A DNA stretch of 64,000 nucleotides from Gryganskiella cystojenkinii (lineage: Eukaryota > Mortierellomycota > Mortierellomycetes > Mortierellales > Mortierellaceae): positions 1 to 64,000 of the forward strand of contig JAAAIG010000074.1 in the NCBI GenBank assembly GCA_015852425.1, read 5' to 3'. The notes beneath the pieces were generated by a model, which had not been told where the DNA came from, did no database searches, and was given only the letters and a program-made list of their open reading frames with translations. The position numbers were made by a program, and so were the translations under genes. Position 1 is the first letter of the stretch. Each line of letters begins with the position of its first letter. Positions 1 to 10,849 of the stretch are shown one piece after another.

Positions 1-382
1 GCTTTGGTCCATTGACAGCAAGAATAAATATGCAAGAGCAAAAAAAATTTGTCCCTGTGGACAAATGAGATACGCAGCTGAACGGTAAAAAAAGGAGCGA
101 TTGGGTATTTTTGGGATATTTATTGAACAGGGGCAGCTGGGTGAATGGAGAGTGAAGGAAAAGTGCTTGGATGACAGACGAATGGGCGAGTGGCAGTGGA
201 CCAGGGGGAAAGAAAACGGGCAGATGGACAACTTTTCCCTCTTTGGCTTTTTTTTTCTCTCCCTCTTTTTCACTTCCTTCTTTGTCCTTCCCTTTCTTTC
301 ATTTTTTGTTGACACACTCCTCTTGATTTATCCTTCGTCAGATACCCCTCGTCTTATCATCAGTATACACAACCACCCAGCC
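1..382. other. Upstream region of first gene
   Basis: No supported gene. A T-rich stretch (about 240-310) precedes the ATG at 383. The open frame runs upstream of that ATG, but the residues there have no protein-like character beyond pyrimidine-tract translations, so the start was placed at 383, where the context is CAGCCATGG. Confidence 0.5.
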
Positions 383-1744
383 ATGGTCGTGTCTTTTTCT
401 TCGTCAACAGACGCGCTGGATATGAAGCACGGTCGACGTACATCCAACGATGCTCAACAATCAATATACCCACTCGCCAGTGCCAACATTCGACCCATCT
501 CTACTGTCCTCGCTTCCCCTCCCTCGAGTTACTCTCTCTCATCCTCCACCTCTTCGACTTCATCACATTCCAATTCGCTCGCACACTCACATACTCGGTT
601 ACAGTCCAGTCGTTCCTCCTCCGCAGGGTCTACAACCCCGTCCCTCTCGCCGTCCTCGATTATTTCGCTTCAACGGACTGCACGACAAGAAAAACGACAC
701 TATCATCAACAGCAACTATCAATAAAACAACAACAGCAACAACGGCAACAAGTTCACTTCGCCCCTGGATTGAATCGGTCGGCGTTGCTATATACCAGTG
801 TCCAGATGGAACAGCAACAAGAACTTCAGCGTCAACAACAAAAATTTCAAAAACAATTGGACCGGGAGCAACAGCAGCGAAACCGTCAAGCGAGCCACAG
901 TAATCGTGAAAAAGTGGAAAATAGTCCTCTTTCAACAAGCTCTAGCACAAAGAGTCGTCTGTCAAACTGGACAGCGTCCATCCGAAAAACGCTGTCGTCA
1001 TCAAAGTCGTCCAACAACAGCAGCAGCGGCAGAAAAAAGAATGCGTCATCCTCTCTTCCTCTGCCTGTGACGGCATTCTGCTCCGGTGGTCCCACGCCTA
1101 TGTCTGCATCTCCAATGACAAGCATAAGGGCATCCTCGACAGCAGTCAAGGTCGAATTATCCAGCAGGGCCGAGCTCGATAGCTTTGTTGTTTCTCAGGA
1201 ACAACAATTAAACGATCTCGACCATCAACCGTCCACTGAATCTTCCTTGTCGTCTATGTCTGTGCCACAACCATCTTCCGCCCCTGAGTCTGCGAACCAA
1301 CAACAACAAACACACCAAAAAGAGCAAGAAAACGACCAACAAGTGACCACGGCTCACAACAAGGAAATTGAACAAGAAAAAAAGGCCTCAAATTCGACCG
1401 CACCAATCGTTCCCACCAACGAAAACGTAAAAAAAACCAAAAAATTCAAATCCTCTTCCTTCCCAAGATGGTCGAGATCCGTCTTCTCGTCACCCCCTAA
1501 AACCAAGAATAACAACAACAGCAATCATGCTGCTGCTGCGGCTGCTGGTACAGCCCATCATCATCATTTTCACACTGCTGCTTTCGATCCGAGCACGATG
1601 ACCTCCTCGCCGATCTCGAGTCCGTATGATCCAGACGACCAACCCCGGATCCGTCTTCAGAACCAAAGACGGCGAAGAAAAGTTGGCGCGGGTCTGATCA
1701 CGATCTTTTGCATAGCCGCGATAGTGATTCTTGTCCTGTGCTAA
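383..1744 (+). CDS. Q/S-rich hypothetical protein with C-terminal membrane anchor
   Basis: A single-exon frame of 453 residues. No recognised domain. The body is low complexity: Ser-rich blocks near the N-terminus, poly-Gln stretches around residues 110-180, more Ser-rich blocks, and a His/Ala run (AAAAAA then HHHH) about 60 residues from the end. The last 25 residues are a basic patch (RRRRK) followed by a hydrophobic segment, GLITIFCIAAIVILVLC, ending at the stop. This is the layout of a tail-anchored protein whose bulk faces the cytosol. Coding reality is supported by the long frame and the sharply defined C-terminal anchor; homology is unknown to me. The gene ends about 300 bp before the MAM33 start and is transcribed in the same direction. 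Confidence 0.6.
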   Translation: MVVSFSSSTDALDMKHGRRTSNDAQQSIYPLASANIRPISTVLASPPSSYSLSSSTSSTSSHSNSLAHSHTRLQSSRSSSAGSTTPSLSPSSIISLQRTARQEKRHYHQQQLSIKQQQQQRQQVHFAPGLNRSALLYTSVQMEQQQELQRQQQKFQKQLDREQQQRNRQASHSNREKVENSPLSTSSSTKSRLSNWTASIRKTLSSSKSSNNSSSGRKKNASSSLPLPVTAFCSGGPTPMSASPMTSIRASSTAVKVELSSRAELDSFVVSQEQQLNDLDHQPSTESSLSSMSVPQPSSAPESANQQQQTHQKEQENDQQVTTAHNKEIEQEKKASNSTAPIVPTNENVKKTKKFKSSSFPRWSRSVFSSPPKTKNNNNSNHAAAAAAGTAHHHHFHTAAFDPSTMTSSPISSPYDPDDQPRIRLQNQRRRRKVGAGLITIFCIAAIVILVLC

Positions 1745-2053
1745 GATTCTTGTCTGTCTTCCTGTTGCATTTGTATATCCACATCTCCCTCCCCTTGTAT
1801 ATTACCACCCACGCCTTGTAGATAATAAAAACCTGCCACCAAACCTGAGTGCAAAAGAAGAGTATGTGACTGTCTTTCATATTCCATTCCATTTCTTTCC
1901 TTTCGCAGACAGAGAACGACGCACGTTTTTTTTTTGCGTTTCGGTGTTTGTGCGAGTGATCAACACAAAAGATTCCCCGTCCCATTGTTACGATTCTCTT
2001 TTCCCCCTCTTCACCCCCTTTCGCACTTTCAACACCAACACATAATCACGACA

Positions 2054-3141
2054 ATGTTTGCTCTCCGTACCGCCGCTGCCCGCGCCATGCCCGCCTTGGC
2101 CATGCGTGCCATTGCTGCCCCCAGGGCCATTCTCTCCCCCGCGATGCTCACCCGCGTCGGATCTGTCCCTGTCACCCGCGCATTCTCCAACACTCCCTTG
2201 ACCTGGAACAAGAGTAAGTCATTAAAGCCTTTCATTAGAGAGAAAACACTTTTTTTTTCACTTGCTTCAATTATAGACGGAGAGTAGACACCACCATCTA
2301 AACAACACTATCACTGCCTTATCTATTATAGCTGACAAGGCGTTGATCACCGCCCTTGAGGGTGAGATCAAACATGAGGAGGAGGAAGGCGAGGAGGTCC
2401 CCGAGTACGTCACCAGCTACTTGAAGTCGACCCCCTTCGACATTACTGACAAGGTTGGATCCGACGAGGTCATCCTCACTCGCAAGTTCGGCAATGAGGA
2501 GTACGTCTTAGTTATACCTTTTCTACCTGGGACGCTTTGTTTTATTGAAACGATCCGTGAGGAATGTTATCTAACCCTTTCTTGTTATTCATAATCGAAA
2601 AAACAACAACAACAACTACAATAGCATCAAGATCGTCTTCTCGGTCTCGGATATCAACTCTGCTGATGATGAAGATGTCGAGTTGAACGAGGAATTCGAG
2701 GATGATGACAACAACCAGAACCAGGATATCTCTGCTTCTGGCGATGATGAGGCCAACGAGGAGGACAGCGATCTCGAAACGCTCACTTTCCCCGTCCGTT
2801 GCTTGATTACGATCTCCAAGCCCGGTAATTCTGGATCCATCTCGATCGATGCGATTGCTCAGGATGGCAACTTTATCATCGAGTCGATCTCAAACATCAA
2901 GGACAGTGCCCTGGCTAAGTCCACGACCGCTGAGGCCGACTGGGAGAAGCGTGGATTGTACTCGGGTCCTCCTTTTGCCGAATTGGACGAGAATTTGCAG
3001 ATCTCAATCGAGAAGTTCTTGGAAGAGCGTGCGATTGATACGAACTTGGCCAACTTTGTGCCCCTCTATGTCTTCCAGAAGGATACCACCGAGTATATGC
3101 ACTGGCTTCAGGACTTCAAGGCCTTTGTTGTTGCCAAGTAA
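2054..3141 (+). CDS. MAM33: Mitochondrial acidic matrix protein, MAM33/p32 (C1QBP) family
   Basis: Three exons, 2054-2213, 2332-2500 and 2625-3141, give 281 residues. Donors are GTAAGT and GTACGT; acceptors are TATAG and AATAG. The N-terminus is Arg/Ala-rich and without acidic residues (MFALRTAAARAM onward), typical of a matrix-targeting peptide. The mature part starts with the family's DKALITALEGEIKHEE segment and contains a central acidic Asp/Glu/Asn insert (about residues 130-165). It ends with the conserved Trp-containing segment near EYMHWLQDFKAFV. p32 proteins form doughnut-shaped acidic trimers in the mitochondrial matrix and support mitochondrial translation and ribosome assembly. The length matches the family. 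The family call is secure; the detailed role is from the family, not this sequence. Confidence 0.93.
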
Positions 3142-4119
3142 AACAAATCCCACCAGGTCGAGTAAAAGGGGAAGTGATGAACGATGATACGTACCGCAAC
3201 CATTACGATAATAAACCATAGCATTGTACATATACGAACAGGAACGCCTGTTGCTCTGTGGGAGAGAACGTACCCGGAGGATGAAAGGAGAGTTATCATG
3301 AAAAAGGAGCCAAAGAATCATGACTCTCTTTGTTTGCATTCCCATTTCCTTTTTATCCCCCTCCTCTTCTGCTCTCCATCCGCGACCAGTATCGCTCACC
3401 CAAGTCAAAATTACCAAGGATGCGACCTTGTGCTAGTCGAACCGCGACCATGTGTCTCCTCTCGGACACTGACTGCAACGGCATTACAATGTAATATGAG
3501 ACATAGTCCTCAGAAAAGACCTTGAATGGTCTGCAAGTGTTTACAAAGACAAGCCTTTGCTGTCTACTTGCTAGTCTGCAGTGAATCACGACCGGCCTTC
3601 TTACTTGTCTGAAACAAGATAATGATACATCTCCAGCACGAAAACAAGAAGGCTCTTCTTTCCCAACCACAGAAGCACGCATGTCTAGTCATAGGCCCTG
3701 TCCTGGCAATCGAGGATCATATCCGTTAAATGCTCACCGCAGAGCCTTCCGAATCGCACAATGACGACCCTGAAGATCCGGTTCTGGACCTGCTCAACCT
3801 CGCAAAAAAACAAAGAAACAAACGATGGTAGCAATAATAATGCAAGTCTCACATAATTAGGTATGTTTTTTGGTGTATTTTTTACATATTTTTATTTGAG
3901 AATGATGGCGAAAAGACTCCACTCACAGTGCCCATCACCTGCCCTTTTAGTCTCCTCTCACATTTCGAGTGACATCGAGAGGTATCTGTCTAGGTTACCG
4001 GTACATCCGCTTTCTGTTGGTCCCACACCTCTCTCTTAGCACACTCGCGGACTACATGCCACTGTCTCAGTCTTGATTCTACTTGTCTGTCTATCTCATG
4101 GCCTTCCGCGATGCCTCAA
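3142..4119. other. Intergenic, no supported gene
   Basis: The 3' flank of MAM33. Only short overlapping frames on both strands, none with a start, splice pattern or motif I can support. The region around 3840-3900 is AT-rich. Decayed coding sequence of the following locus may extend into the last few hundred bases, but I cannot align it by eye. Confidence 0.4.
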
Positions 4120-5010
4120 TACGGACGCTTCTCTCTTCGACCACGAGATTCGACGTGGTCTTTAGTACCTGAGTCTTGGCTCTGATGTTCAGGACCAAGG
4201 GCCATTGCTTTTGCCTCCAGAGCCCCTCTCCCACTTTGAGTATGCCTGGAGCATCGTCTGCAAGAACACCGAGCTACTATCTTTGATCCTGAGGGGCACA
4301 TTTGGCAAGCTTACGTGGTAAGGGCCCTAAACTTCAAGAGATGTCCACTTGAGTAATGACTGCTCGTGGCTGAGCCCAAAAGCGTCACTCTTGCCTGACT
4401 TCGACGCCTGGTGGCAGATCTCATTTACAAACGCAAGCGCCTCCGAGGATACGATGCTTTTGTTATCTAGTCGGTGCAGGAACTTGGAGATATTCGAACT
4501 GCACAGGACTTCAGAATGGAAAACCCGCACCACCCTACAAGCTCATCAAAAAGCGTGTAGCACTTTCAATAGGGCAGCCTGACTTGCTTCAAATCGCGAG
4601 GGCAATAACGAGAACGATCCTGTTGTGGAACAATACGGCCCGAGTGAAAAGAGAAAAAAAAGGACAGGACCTGTTGTCGCACCACAACCAGCATTGGAAA
4701 TCATCACCAGCTTGTCCCCAATGAGCAAGCTTTCGTGGAACGCCCTCGTTTCCAAGAGACAGCGACTGATGATGAGGGCGAAATCTGTAATTCTCACACA
4801 TCCGACATCTTTCAAGATGACCCAGCAACAACAAGAGCAACACCAAGTCAGGCATGGATTCACGAACGACCCGCATTCACATTCAAACTGGTGGAAGAGA
4901 TCTTCTGCGGCAAGTCACAGGGGGAATGGACACAGTCGGTCCGCGAAGAACTAGATACTGCCGGAATCGACCTAGCTATTGCAAAAGAGTATCTTTCACG
5001 CCGACGATAA
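4120..5010 (+). pseudogene. Decayed gene remnant, related to the remnant near 14.9 kb
   Basis: No intact frame, but about 4120-4390 aligns by eye with about 14820-15075 on the same strand. Both encode QDQGP, LPPEP and FEYAWS within one continuous alignment, and both continue through GGCACATTT and CTCAAGAGAT-like nucleotide matches beyond their stops. Each copy has different stop codons and indels. A downstream frame (4735-5010) could be another surviving piece. The original protein is unknown. The look (charged, Leu-rich patches, several fragments) would suit the large F-box/LRR families of early-diverging fungi, but I see no F-box or clear LRR, so that is only a guess. Confidence 0.45.
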
Positions 5011-5123
5011 GAAGAGAGATCTGCCGAGGTGAGTGTCTTGCGCCATCCGAATCAATAAGGAAACACAGTATTATTGCCCAACTCAGGCCGCGTACTCAGT
5101 CGCAATCCCACAATGTAGAGCAT

Positions 5124-5161
5124 ATGCAGTATCACTCGAAGGATGCAGTATCACTCGAAGG
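5124..5161. repeat. Tandem 19-bp direct duplication
   Basis: Two perfect adjacent copies of a 19-bp unit beginning ATGCAGTATCAC (5124-5142 and 5143-5161). Probably a recent slippage event within decayed sequence. Confidence 0.9.
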
Positions 5162-6229
5162 AAACTCTTTGATTTATTTTAGTTTCGTTAGAGCCTCGCC
5201 GTGAATGGTGCGCGCCGACCTCAAGCTACACTGACAGACTGGAATTGCAGCCAGGATGGCCACATCTCCGAGAAACTGTTGATTTCCTGTTGGGATCATG
5301 TAGACGAAACTCGACCGCGGATGCCAATTACACCTCCTGTGCTTCAACAGGACCCCCCCCCCCCCAAAGGATGCAAAGAGCCTAGTCGGACTGAAAAAGT
5401 CTTTCGAGCTTTTTTTTTCAGTCGGATTCATGTGATATGCCTACAGGCATTCGTCTCGATTGTCAGCCCCAATGGTCATATGACAGTGTAAGTGGTGCTG
5501 ACTGCTATATCGCATGAAGGATGAAGAACCATACCACAACAAGGATCTGGATGGTATTCCCGCCAAGTATTATGAAAGGCGGAGCTTCAAGGTAAAAATG
5601 TGTGTGTATGTGTGTGTGTCTATTTTTTTGTGCCTCTCGCATGGTGTCTGTGGTCTGCTCCTCATGTCAAACTATTCCTCTCCTTAGCTGCCTCCACCAA
5701 GTATGACTCTGCTACTTGTACGACCTACGGACAAGACTTTGTCCCTGTTTCTCGCTCGATTACCTGCTGTCATGGCCGTGTAGATCCACTGAGCCACCAT
5801 TGCAGATACCAGCCGCGTTAAGCGATAGCAGTCCTCATTGTTGATTGAGTTCCTCTTGAGTCTTGAGGACGTGTCTGTTGAGACTGTCACCGTGAGACTT
5901 CGAATGCATTTCGACAGTCTTCAGTCTGTCTGAGGATGAAAATCGTCTACCAACCGTGGTTGGTTAGTTTTTGCAATTGCCACCGGGATCAAGAAAAAAA
6001 AGGGCAATACATGTTATAATACAAAGAATAAACGAGGGAATACTTTTATGGATTATGAAGGTTGCTGTTTTTATTATTATTACGGATGCGATTAGAAATT
6101 AAGGTGTGTTGATGGAGGTGGAGGGGATATGATGGTTATGAGTTGTGCTATTAAGTTAAATATTATGAGGGTAGAGGATGGAAGGGAAGGTGGGGGTGGG
6201 GGAAAGGGTATATAGAGGCTATTTTTCTT
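5162..6229. other. Intergenic, no supported gene
   Basis: Contains a C10 homopolymer (about 5350), a TG-rich microsatellite near 5600-5620, and AT-rich sequence from 5980 that probably holds the 3' end of the minus-strand gene starting at 8032. No tRNA or rRNA signature was recognised. Confidence 0.4.
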
Positions 6230-8032
6230 TTATTGTTTGGCCATGACTACAAGCGGTTCCAAGTCGGATCCATGACCAATCACTTTTCTTGCGTTGACAA
6301 GGTGATGATGTGAAAGTTGGTTCTTGCTCGAGTAGTTTGGACCGCCGTTCCCGTTTGAGCTGTCCTGTCGGTGCCCAGACTGATGGTTACTATGCGTAAC
6401 TTTTTGAGCAACCGATCTCCAAAGACGACTGATTCGACTGCCGCGTCCGGAAGATGGAGGAGAAGGGACGCCGCCGTTGGTGGAGGAGGATGCGGTCGCA
6501 GATCTGATTAGGGGCAGAGGTGCGGTCATGATCGAGGTTGTGGTCGTCTTCTTCAATGCGGATGCAGAGGGTGAAGGTGCGCTCAGGTTGCGGGTATGAC
6601 CACGGTGCTCTAGCGTTGCTGAGGACCGAATGGCTGGTGTTGAGGAAGGAGGACCGAGGCGAGTTGCAGGATTGGTGGCGGTAGTCCTGGGTAAAGCCGA
6701 ATCAATTTTCTCGTTCTCTTCATCGTCTTCGTCCTCTTGTCGTTCCGATTCAAACGTGGGTCTCGTTAAAGTAATCTCAGGTTGAGCAAGAAGCGAGGTT
6801 GATTTTGGTGGTGTGGTTGGTGGCGTGATCATGATCGTCCCCCTTTCTGATTTCTTTTCAGGGACCAGGATCACAGGTGCAGACACAATGTCCCATGGTT
6901 CCGGTTCCTGAAAGGAGACCGTCTTGGGTGTCTTCAAACTGGTTGTGGTCTTCAAGGGGTATTGCGGTACGGCTTGCCATTGTCTGGGCTGTTGCTGTGG
7001 TCTGAAACTGGCATATCCTCCGTCTCCACCAGCCCGATAGAGATTTCCGGAACGAGTATGGCCAGAACCATTAGCACTACTGGGGCAACTCCCCTTGACT
7101 TTTGAAACCTCGTCGCGCATATGGAAGACCATGCGGCATTTTGGTGGGATGGCGTGTTCTTGGATGAGAGGGGCAGCAGACGATGTGACGAGACCGTCCT
7201 CAGACGAGTGACGACGCTGCTCTTTGACGGAGAGAAGATGGTGGTGGGATGATGTTGTTGTTGACTTGTTATTCGAATCGGCCCTTGAAAGGGGGTTCGT
7301 GGTCGTGCTTGAAAAAGTTGGAGGAAGAGGTGTTCCAAAGGCTGTGTCTCCAAAGTTTGTGGATGGGGAGCTCGTTGTTGTTGTCGTTGGTATAGAGGAT
7401 AATGATGGCTGTGCTGCTCTTGCTGTTGTGTCTATTGGAATGAAAGGAGCCGCGGGGGAAGGGGGGGTTTACGGAAAATCGTTGTTTGCAAGCTTGTGGT
7501 GAGCATAAAGGGTTTGGTCTCTTTTTCGCGAGGCTCTCAAAACATGGTTAATAGTTTTTGTGGCACCACTTTTTTCTGTTGGCTTACCTTCTTTGACTGT
7601 TGTCACATCGTCATCGGGGATGGAGGACAACGGTAGCAATCGTGTTCTCGATTCTCCTCTTCCTGGTGTCGTCGTCGTTGTTGTTGATCTCAAGTGGTCA
7701 TAGCCTCCTCCTGCTCCAACGATCGGTCGTTTTCGAGATTGAATCTGTTGACGAGTATCCAAGTCTGTTGTGGGTGAGGTCTGTACTTTATCGGAACTAA
7801 AAGGTTCATAGAGAAACAAGGCCGAGGGAGCAGAGGAAGAAAGAGATTCTGCTGTTGTTGTCTTCGAGAGAGGTGAACGAGCGTTGGTGATGGAGATTGC
7901 CTGTGTCCGCTGCTGCTGTTGTTGTTGTTGGTGGTGGTGCTTGATAGGACGATCGATCTGGTCGCATTCAAAAGAGACACGACCGTTTCCCGAGCTCGGG
8001 ATAACTCGAGGAGGCTGACCGGCTCTTCTCAT
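6230..8032 (-). CDS. Ser/Thr/Pro-rich hypothetical protein, two exons
   Basis: The minus-strand frame is broken by one TAA (about 7469). A GTAAGC donor at 7587, a CTATTAAC branch-like element and an AATAG acceptor ending at 7432 define a 156-nt intron. It removes the TAA and keeps phase (phase 1 to phase 1). Exons 8032-7588 and 7431-6230 then give 548 residues. The ATG at 8032 is the first in the frame; the codons before it read GTGAGT and the leader upstream is CT-rich. The product is low complexity: His/Gln runs, poly-Thr, Pro/Ser blocks. There is one better-ordered stretch (AIPPKCRMVFHMRDEVSKVK) and an acidic patch (EDEDDEENEK). No domain recognised. The coding call rests on the long frame and good splice signals. 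Confidence 0.55.
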
Positions 8033-8493
8033 CGCACTCACAAGAGGTCTTTTGGATTGGACTGGATTGTGGATGTGAAGGCAAAAGGAAAGACAAAATC
8101 GAGGAATGTAAGGAAGGAAGGAAGTTGCGAGGAGTGAACGTTGGTGTTGAGTTGTTTTGGAGTGTCGGTGTGTTGTTTATTTTCGGATGAACAACAGGAA
8201 GATAGGGGGAGGGGGGGAGGCAATTGTCGGTGCAAGGATGGGCGCAGAGATCGGAAATATTAAAGAGTAGGATGTGAGACAGTGTTGTTGAGGCAGATTA
8301 TGATATGAGGAGATAACGAGCAAGGAAGAAGGTGAGAGTGAAGAAGGAAGAAAGAGAGAGTGTCAATCAGCGGAGGAAAGAGTAGAGTCAGAAAAAGAAC
8401 AAGAGCATTGAAGGAGGATAAAGGGGACAAAAACAAAAAAAAATATTCTAAACCAAAATAAGCTCAGAGCGATCATCCCACACATGTCACCAA

Positions 8494-9762
8494 TCACCCC
8501 ACGATGGAGGAGACAGGGGAAAAGGACTGGAGGAGGGAAGTAGAAAGGCTTCTGTTTGCCTTTCTTGTGCTCTTTCTCTCTCTTCCGTTCTTGTCTTCTG
8601 TTTTTTGCTCTCTCTTTTCAAGATTTCTCTCAATGTTGACTATCGTATTCGCATTTGCATGCCTCGAACCAAAGAGAAAAAAAAATGTACCCTCTCTAAA
8701 GCCCGCTCTCAGATTCCGACTCGTCCGTCGTTTTTTTTTTTTTTTTTCGGTTATCCGTCTTGTCAGCGTGTGCAACGGACTGGATGTGATCTGTAGAAAA
8801 AAAGGGAGGCTCTCTTTTTTTTTTTTACCTGTGCCATTTATGCTTGCAGCTGTACCTGTCGTCAAACTCGTGCTCGGATCTTTCTTGTTCACCGGATCAT
8901 CTCCTACTCCTCCCTTGTTGCTGTTGCAATTGTGGCTACAGCAACAGCAGTAAAAGCAGCAGCGGCCCACGACAACATCATCGCCATTCAGATGACCGTA
9001 TTGTTGGGCGCTCTGCGCCTTTTTCGAAACTTGTACCAAGTCCAGAAGTGTTTGAAAGACCCGAAGGGTGCCGTGCTGTATCGTGTTGTTGTTGCTGTGT
9101 GTGAGAGAAGGTGGGAGAGGAGAAGGATGGATGGTCATACTCTTAGGTCGGACAGCCCAGACTATTTGCAAGAATAGACGAAGGGCGAGGCTGTGGTTGT
9201 TGCGCATAAGAGTATTGCCATTACCAACACTTGCTAATGTTATAGAAGAGCTGCAGCGACTGCAATCATGGCTGCGGCTGTACAGACTATTCTTATCCAC
9301 GACTTTGCCTGATCTCTGTCCCTGAATACCCTGAAACGGATGACCGCCGATTGCAACAGCAGGATGGTCTTGACATTGAAGGTCTCCTCCAGAACAAACG
9401 GGGCGATGCTGTGTTATTGAGTGACCGTGAAAGCTTTGGTCTTGATTGGACAAGATCTCGTGCGCGATATTTTGTGGAAGATGTTGTTGAGAAGGATGTG
9501 GTCGCGTCTTTGTCTTTTTTTTCTTGGGTTTGGAAGGAGGGAGTGGCGGTTTGGACGGTGGGTGAAGATAACGAGGGATCACAAAGCCCTGGTCTCTTGC
9601 TGCTGTCGTTGATATTGTTTTCGTTCGTCCGTTGTTGATCTGGACCTTGTTTCCCTTTGCCATCCCCTTTCTTGAGGAATGATCACCGTTGAATGTCGAT
9701 GTGGCTAATGTGGTTGGTATTGTGGAGTAGCCAACCATCATCATCGCGATAGCCGATGGCAT
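8494..9762 (-). CDS. Doubtful low-complexity ORF, 422 residues
   Basis: A long minus-strand frame with an ATG at 9762. It encodes a Pro/Lys-rich N-terminal part (FVIPRYLHPPSKPPLPPSKP), Cys runs that are translated CAA/TGT repeats, and a basic tail with homopolymer-derived Lys runs. No domain. Opposite-strand frames here are also open, as often happens in biased sequence. It could be a real disordered protein, a 5' leader region of the gene at 8032, or chance. The N-terminal third looks the most protein-like. Confidence 0.3.
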   Translation of the reverse strand: MPSAIAMMMVGYSTIPTTLATSTFNGDHSSRKGMAKGNKVQINNGRTKTISTTAARDQGFVIPRYLHPPSKPPLPPSKPKKKKTKTRPHPSQQHLPQNIAHEILSNQDQSFHGHSITQHRPVCSGGDLQCQDHPAVAIGGHPFQGIQGQRSGKVVDKNSLYSRSHDCSRCSSSITLASVGNGNTLMRNNHSLALRLFLQIVWAVRPKSMTIHPSPLPPSLTHSNNNTIQHGTLRVFQTLLDLVQVSKKAQSAQQYGHLNGDDVVVGRCCFYCCCCSHNCNSNKGGVGDDPVNKKDPSTSLTTGTAASINGTGKKKKESLPFFLQITSSPLHTLTRRITEKKKKKRRTSRNLRAGFREGTFFFLFGSRHANANTIVNIERNLEKREQKTEDKNGRERKSTRKANRSLSTSLLQSFSPVSSIVG

Positions 9763-10849
9763 ACTTTCTTTTTTTTGTCCTTGTGTGTATCTCCTCTTAC
9801 TTTTCTGCGTATGCAAACGAGTGAGTGGTCAGAGGTTTGAGAGCGAGTTTTTTTAAAAAATGGGCGGGAAACCGAGAAATGGAACAAGAAGACTGAAATG
9901 ATGGCTCAGATACTGGATGCAAGTCACTCAAAAAGCTTTCCCTGTTCACTCAATCCATTTTGTCCCTTTCGTTGAGCTTGCTCTACGACCCTTTTTTCTT
10001 CTTCTTTGTCTTCTTTTCAATTGTCGCTGTGCTCCTATTCCGTTCCCAAGGCTCAAAAGAGACAACAGCTTTTCGCAAGGCAGAATAAAAAATAAACGCA
10101 CCAAAGTTCACACGACGCATCTATTGGAATGTCAGGTCAGGTTCGATGTCCTTCCTTTTTTTTTCTCTCTCATACGGTCAAAAAACAGAAAAGGAGACAA
10201 CAAGCAACACACTAAAAAGGGACCATCGTTCTATCTCATCCAATCCGTCTAATTCAAATATCCTTCATCCCCCGTCATTGCCGGTTGAACTGAACCCGTT
10301 TTTATCCTTTCCTCTTTCTGGTCAAGTCTACAGCATAGTGCACCAGGCCGAAGCGGCTGAAAAAATTGTTCGCTTTTTATCATAATTCTATTCTTGCAGG
10401 TCCCAAATCTTCCTTCCAATCCTCATTGAACAAAGCTGAATATGAATATGAATATGTTGTTTAATGAGAAATGCTATGAGAAATGCTATGCAGATGCCGC
10501 TATGAGATTTTTTTTTTGTTGGATATGAGTATGAAGGAGAAAAAACAAAATGCAAATGGTAGACCATAGCACGACAACTAGTCGTACCAATGGGTTGGAT
10601 ATATGAAAGAATGATCAGTGAGGAGAGAAGAAAAAAAAAGAACCTCTCTCAACAAAGATGCTCCTTGTCTTGATCTTCAGTTGCTGAGGCAACTCAAACG
10701 TCAAGTGATAATGCAAAAGAAAAAGAGAAAGAGAAATGGGTGGAGAGAGAGAGTGAAGGGAAGGGGATAAAACCAATAGAGAAAAAGAGAAACTGCACAA
10801 TGTAAGAGGAGAGAGCAACGAGTGGCCAAGGCAGGTTCACCAGGTCAAC
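9763..10849. other. Intergenic region with short repeats
   Basis: No supported gene. Likely holds the upstream region of the doubtful ORF and the 3' UTR of the Whi3-like gene. Short tandem duplications occur at about 10438-10455 (GAATAT units) and 10465-10492 (two copies of ATGAGAAATGCT). Confidence 0.4.
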
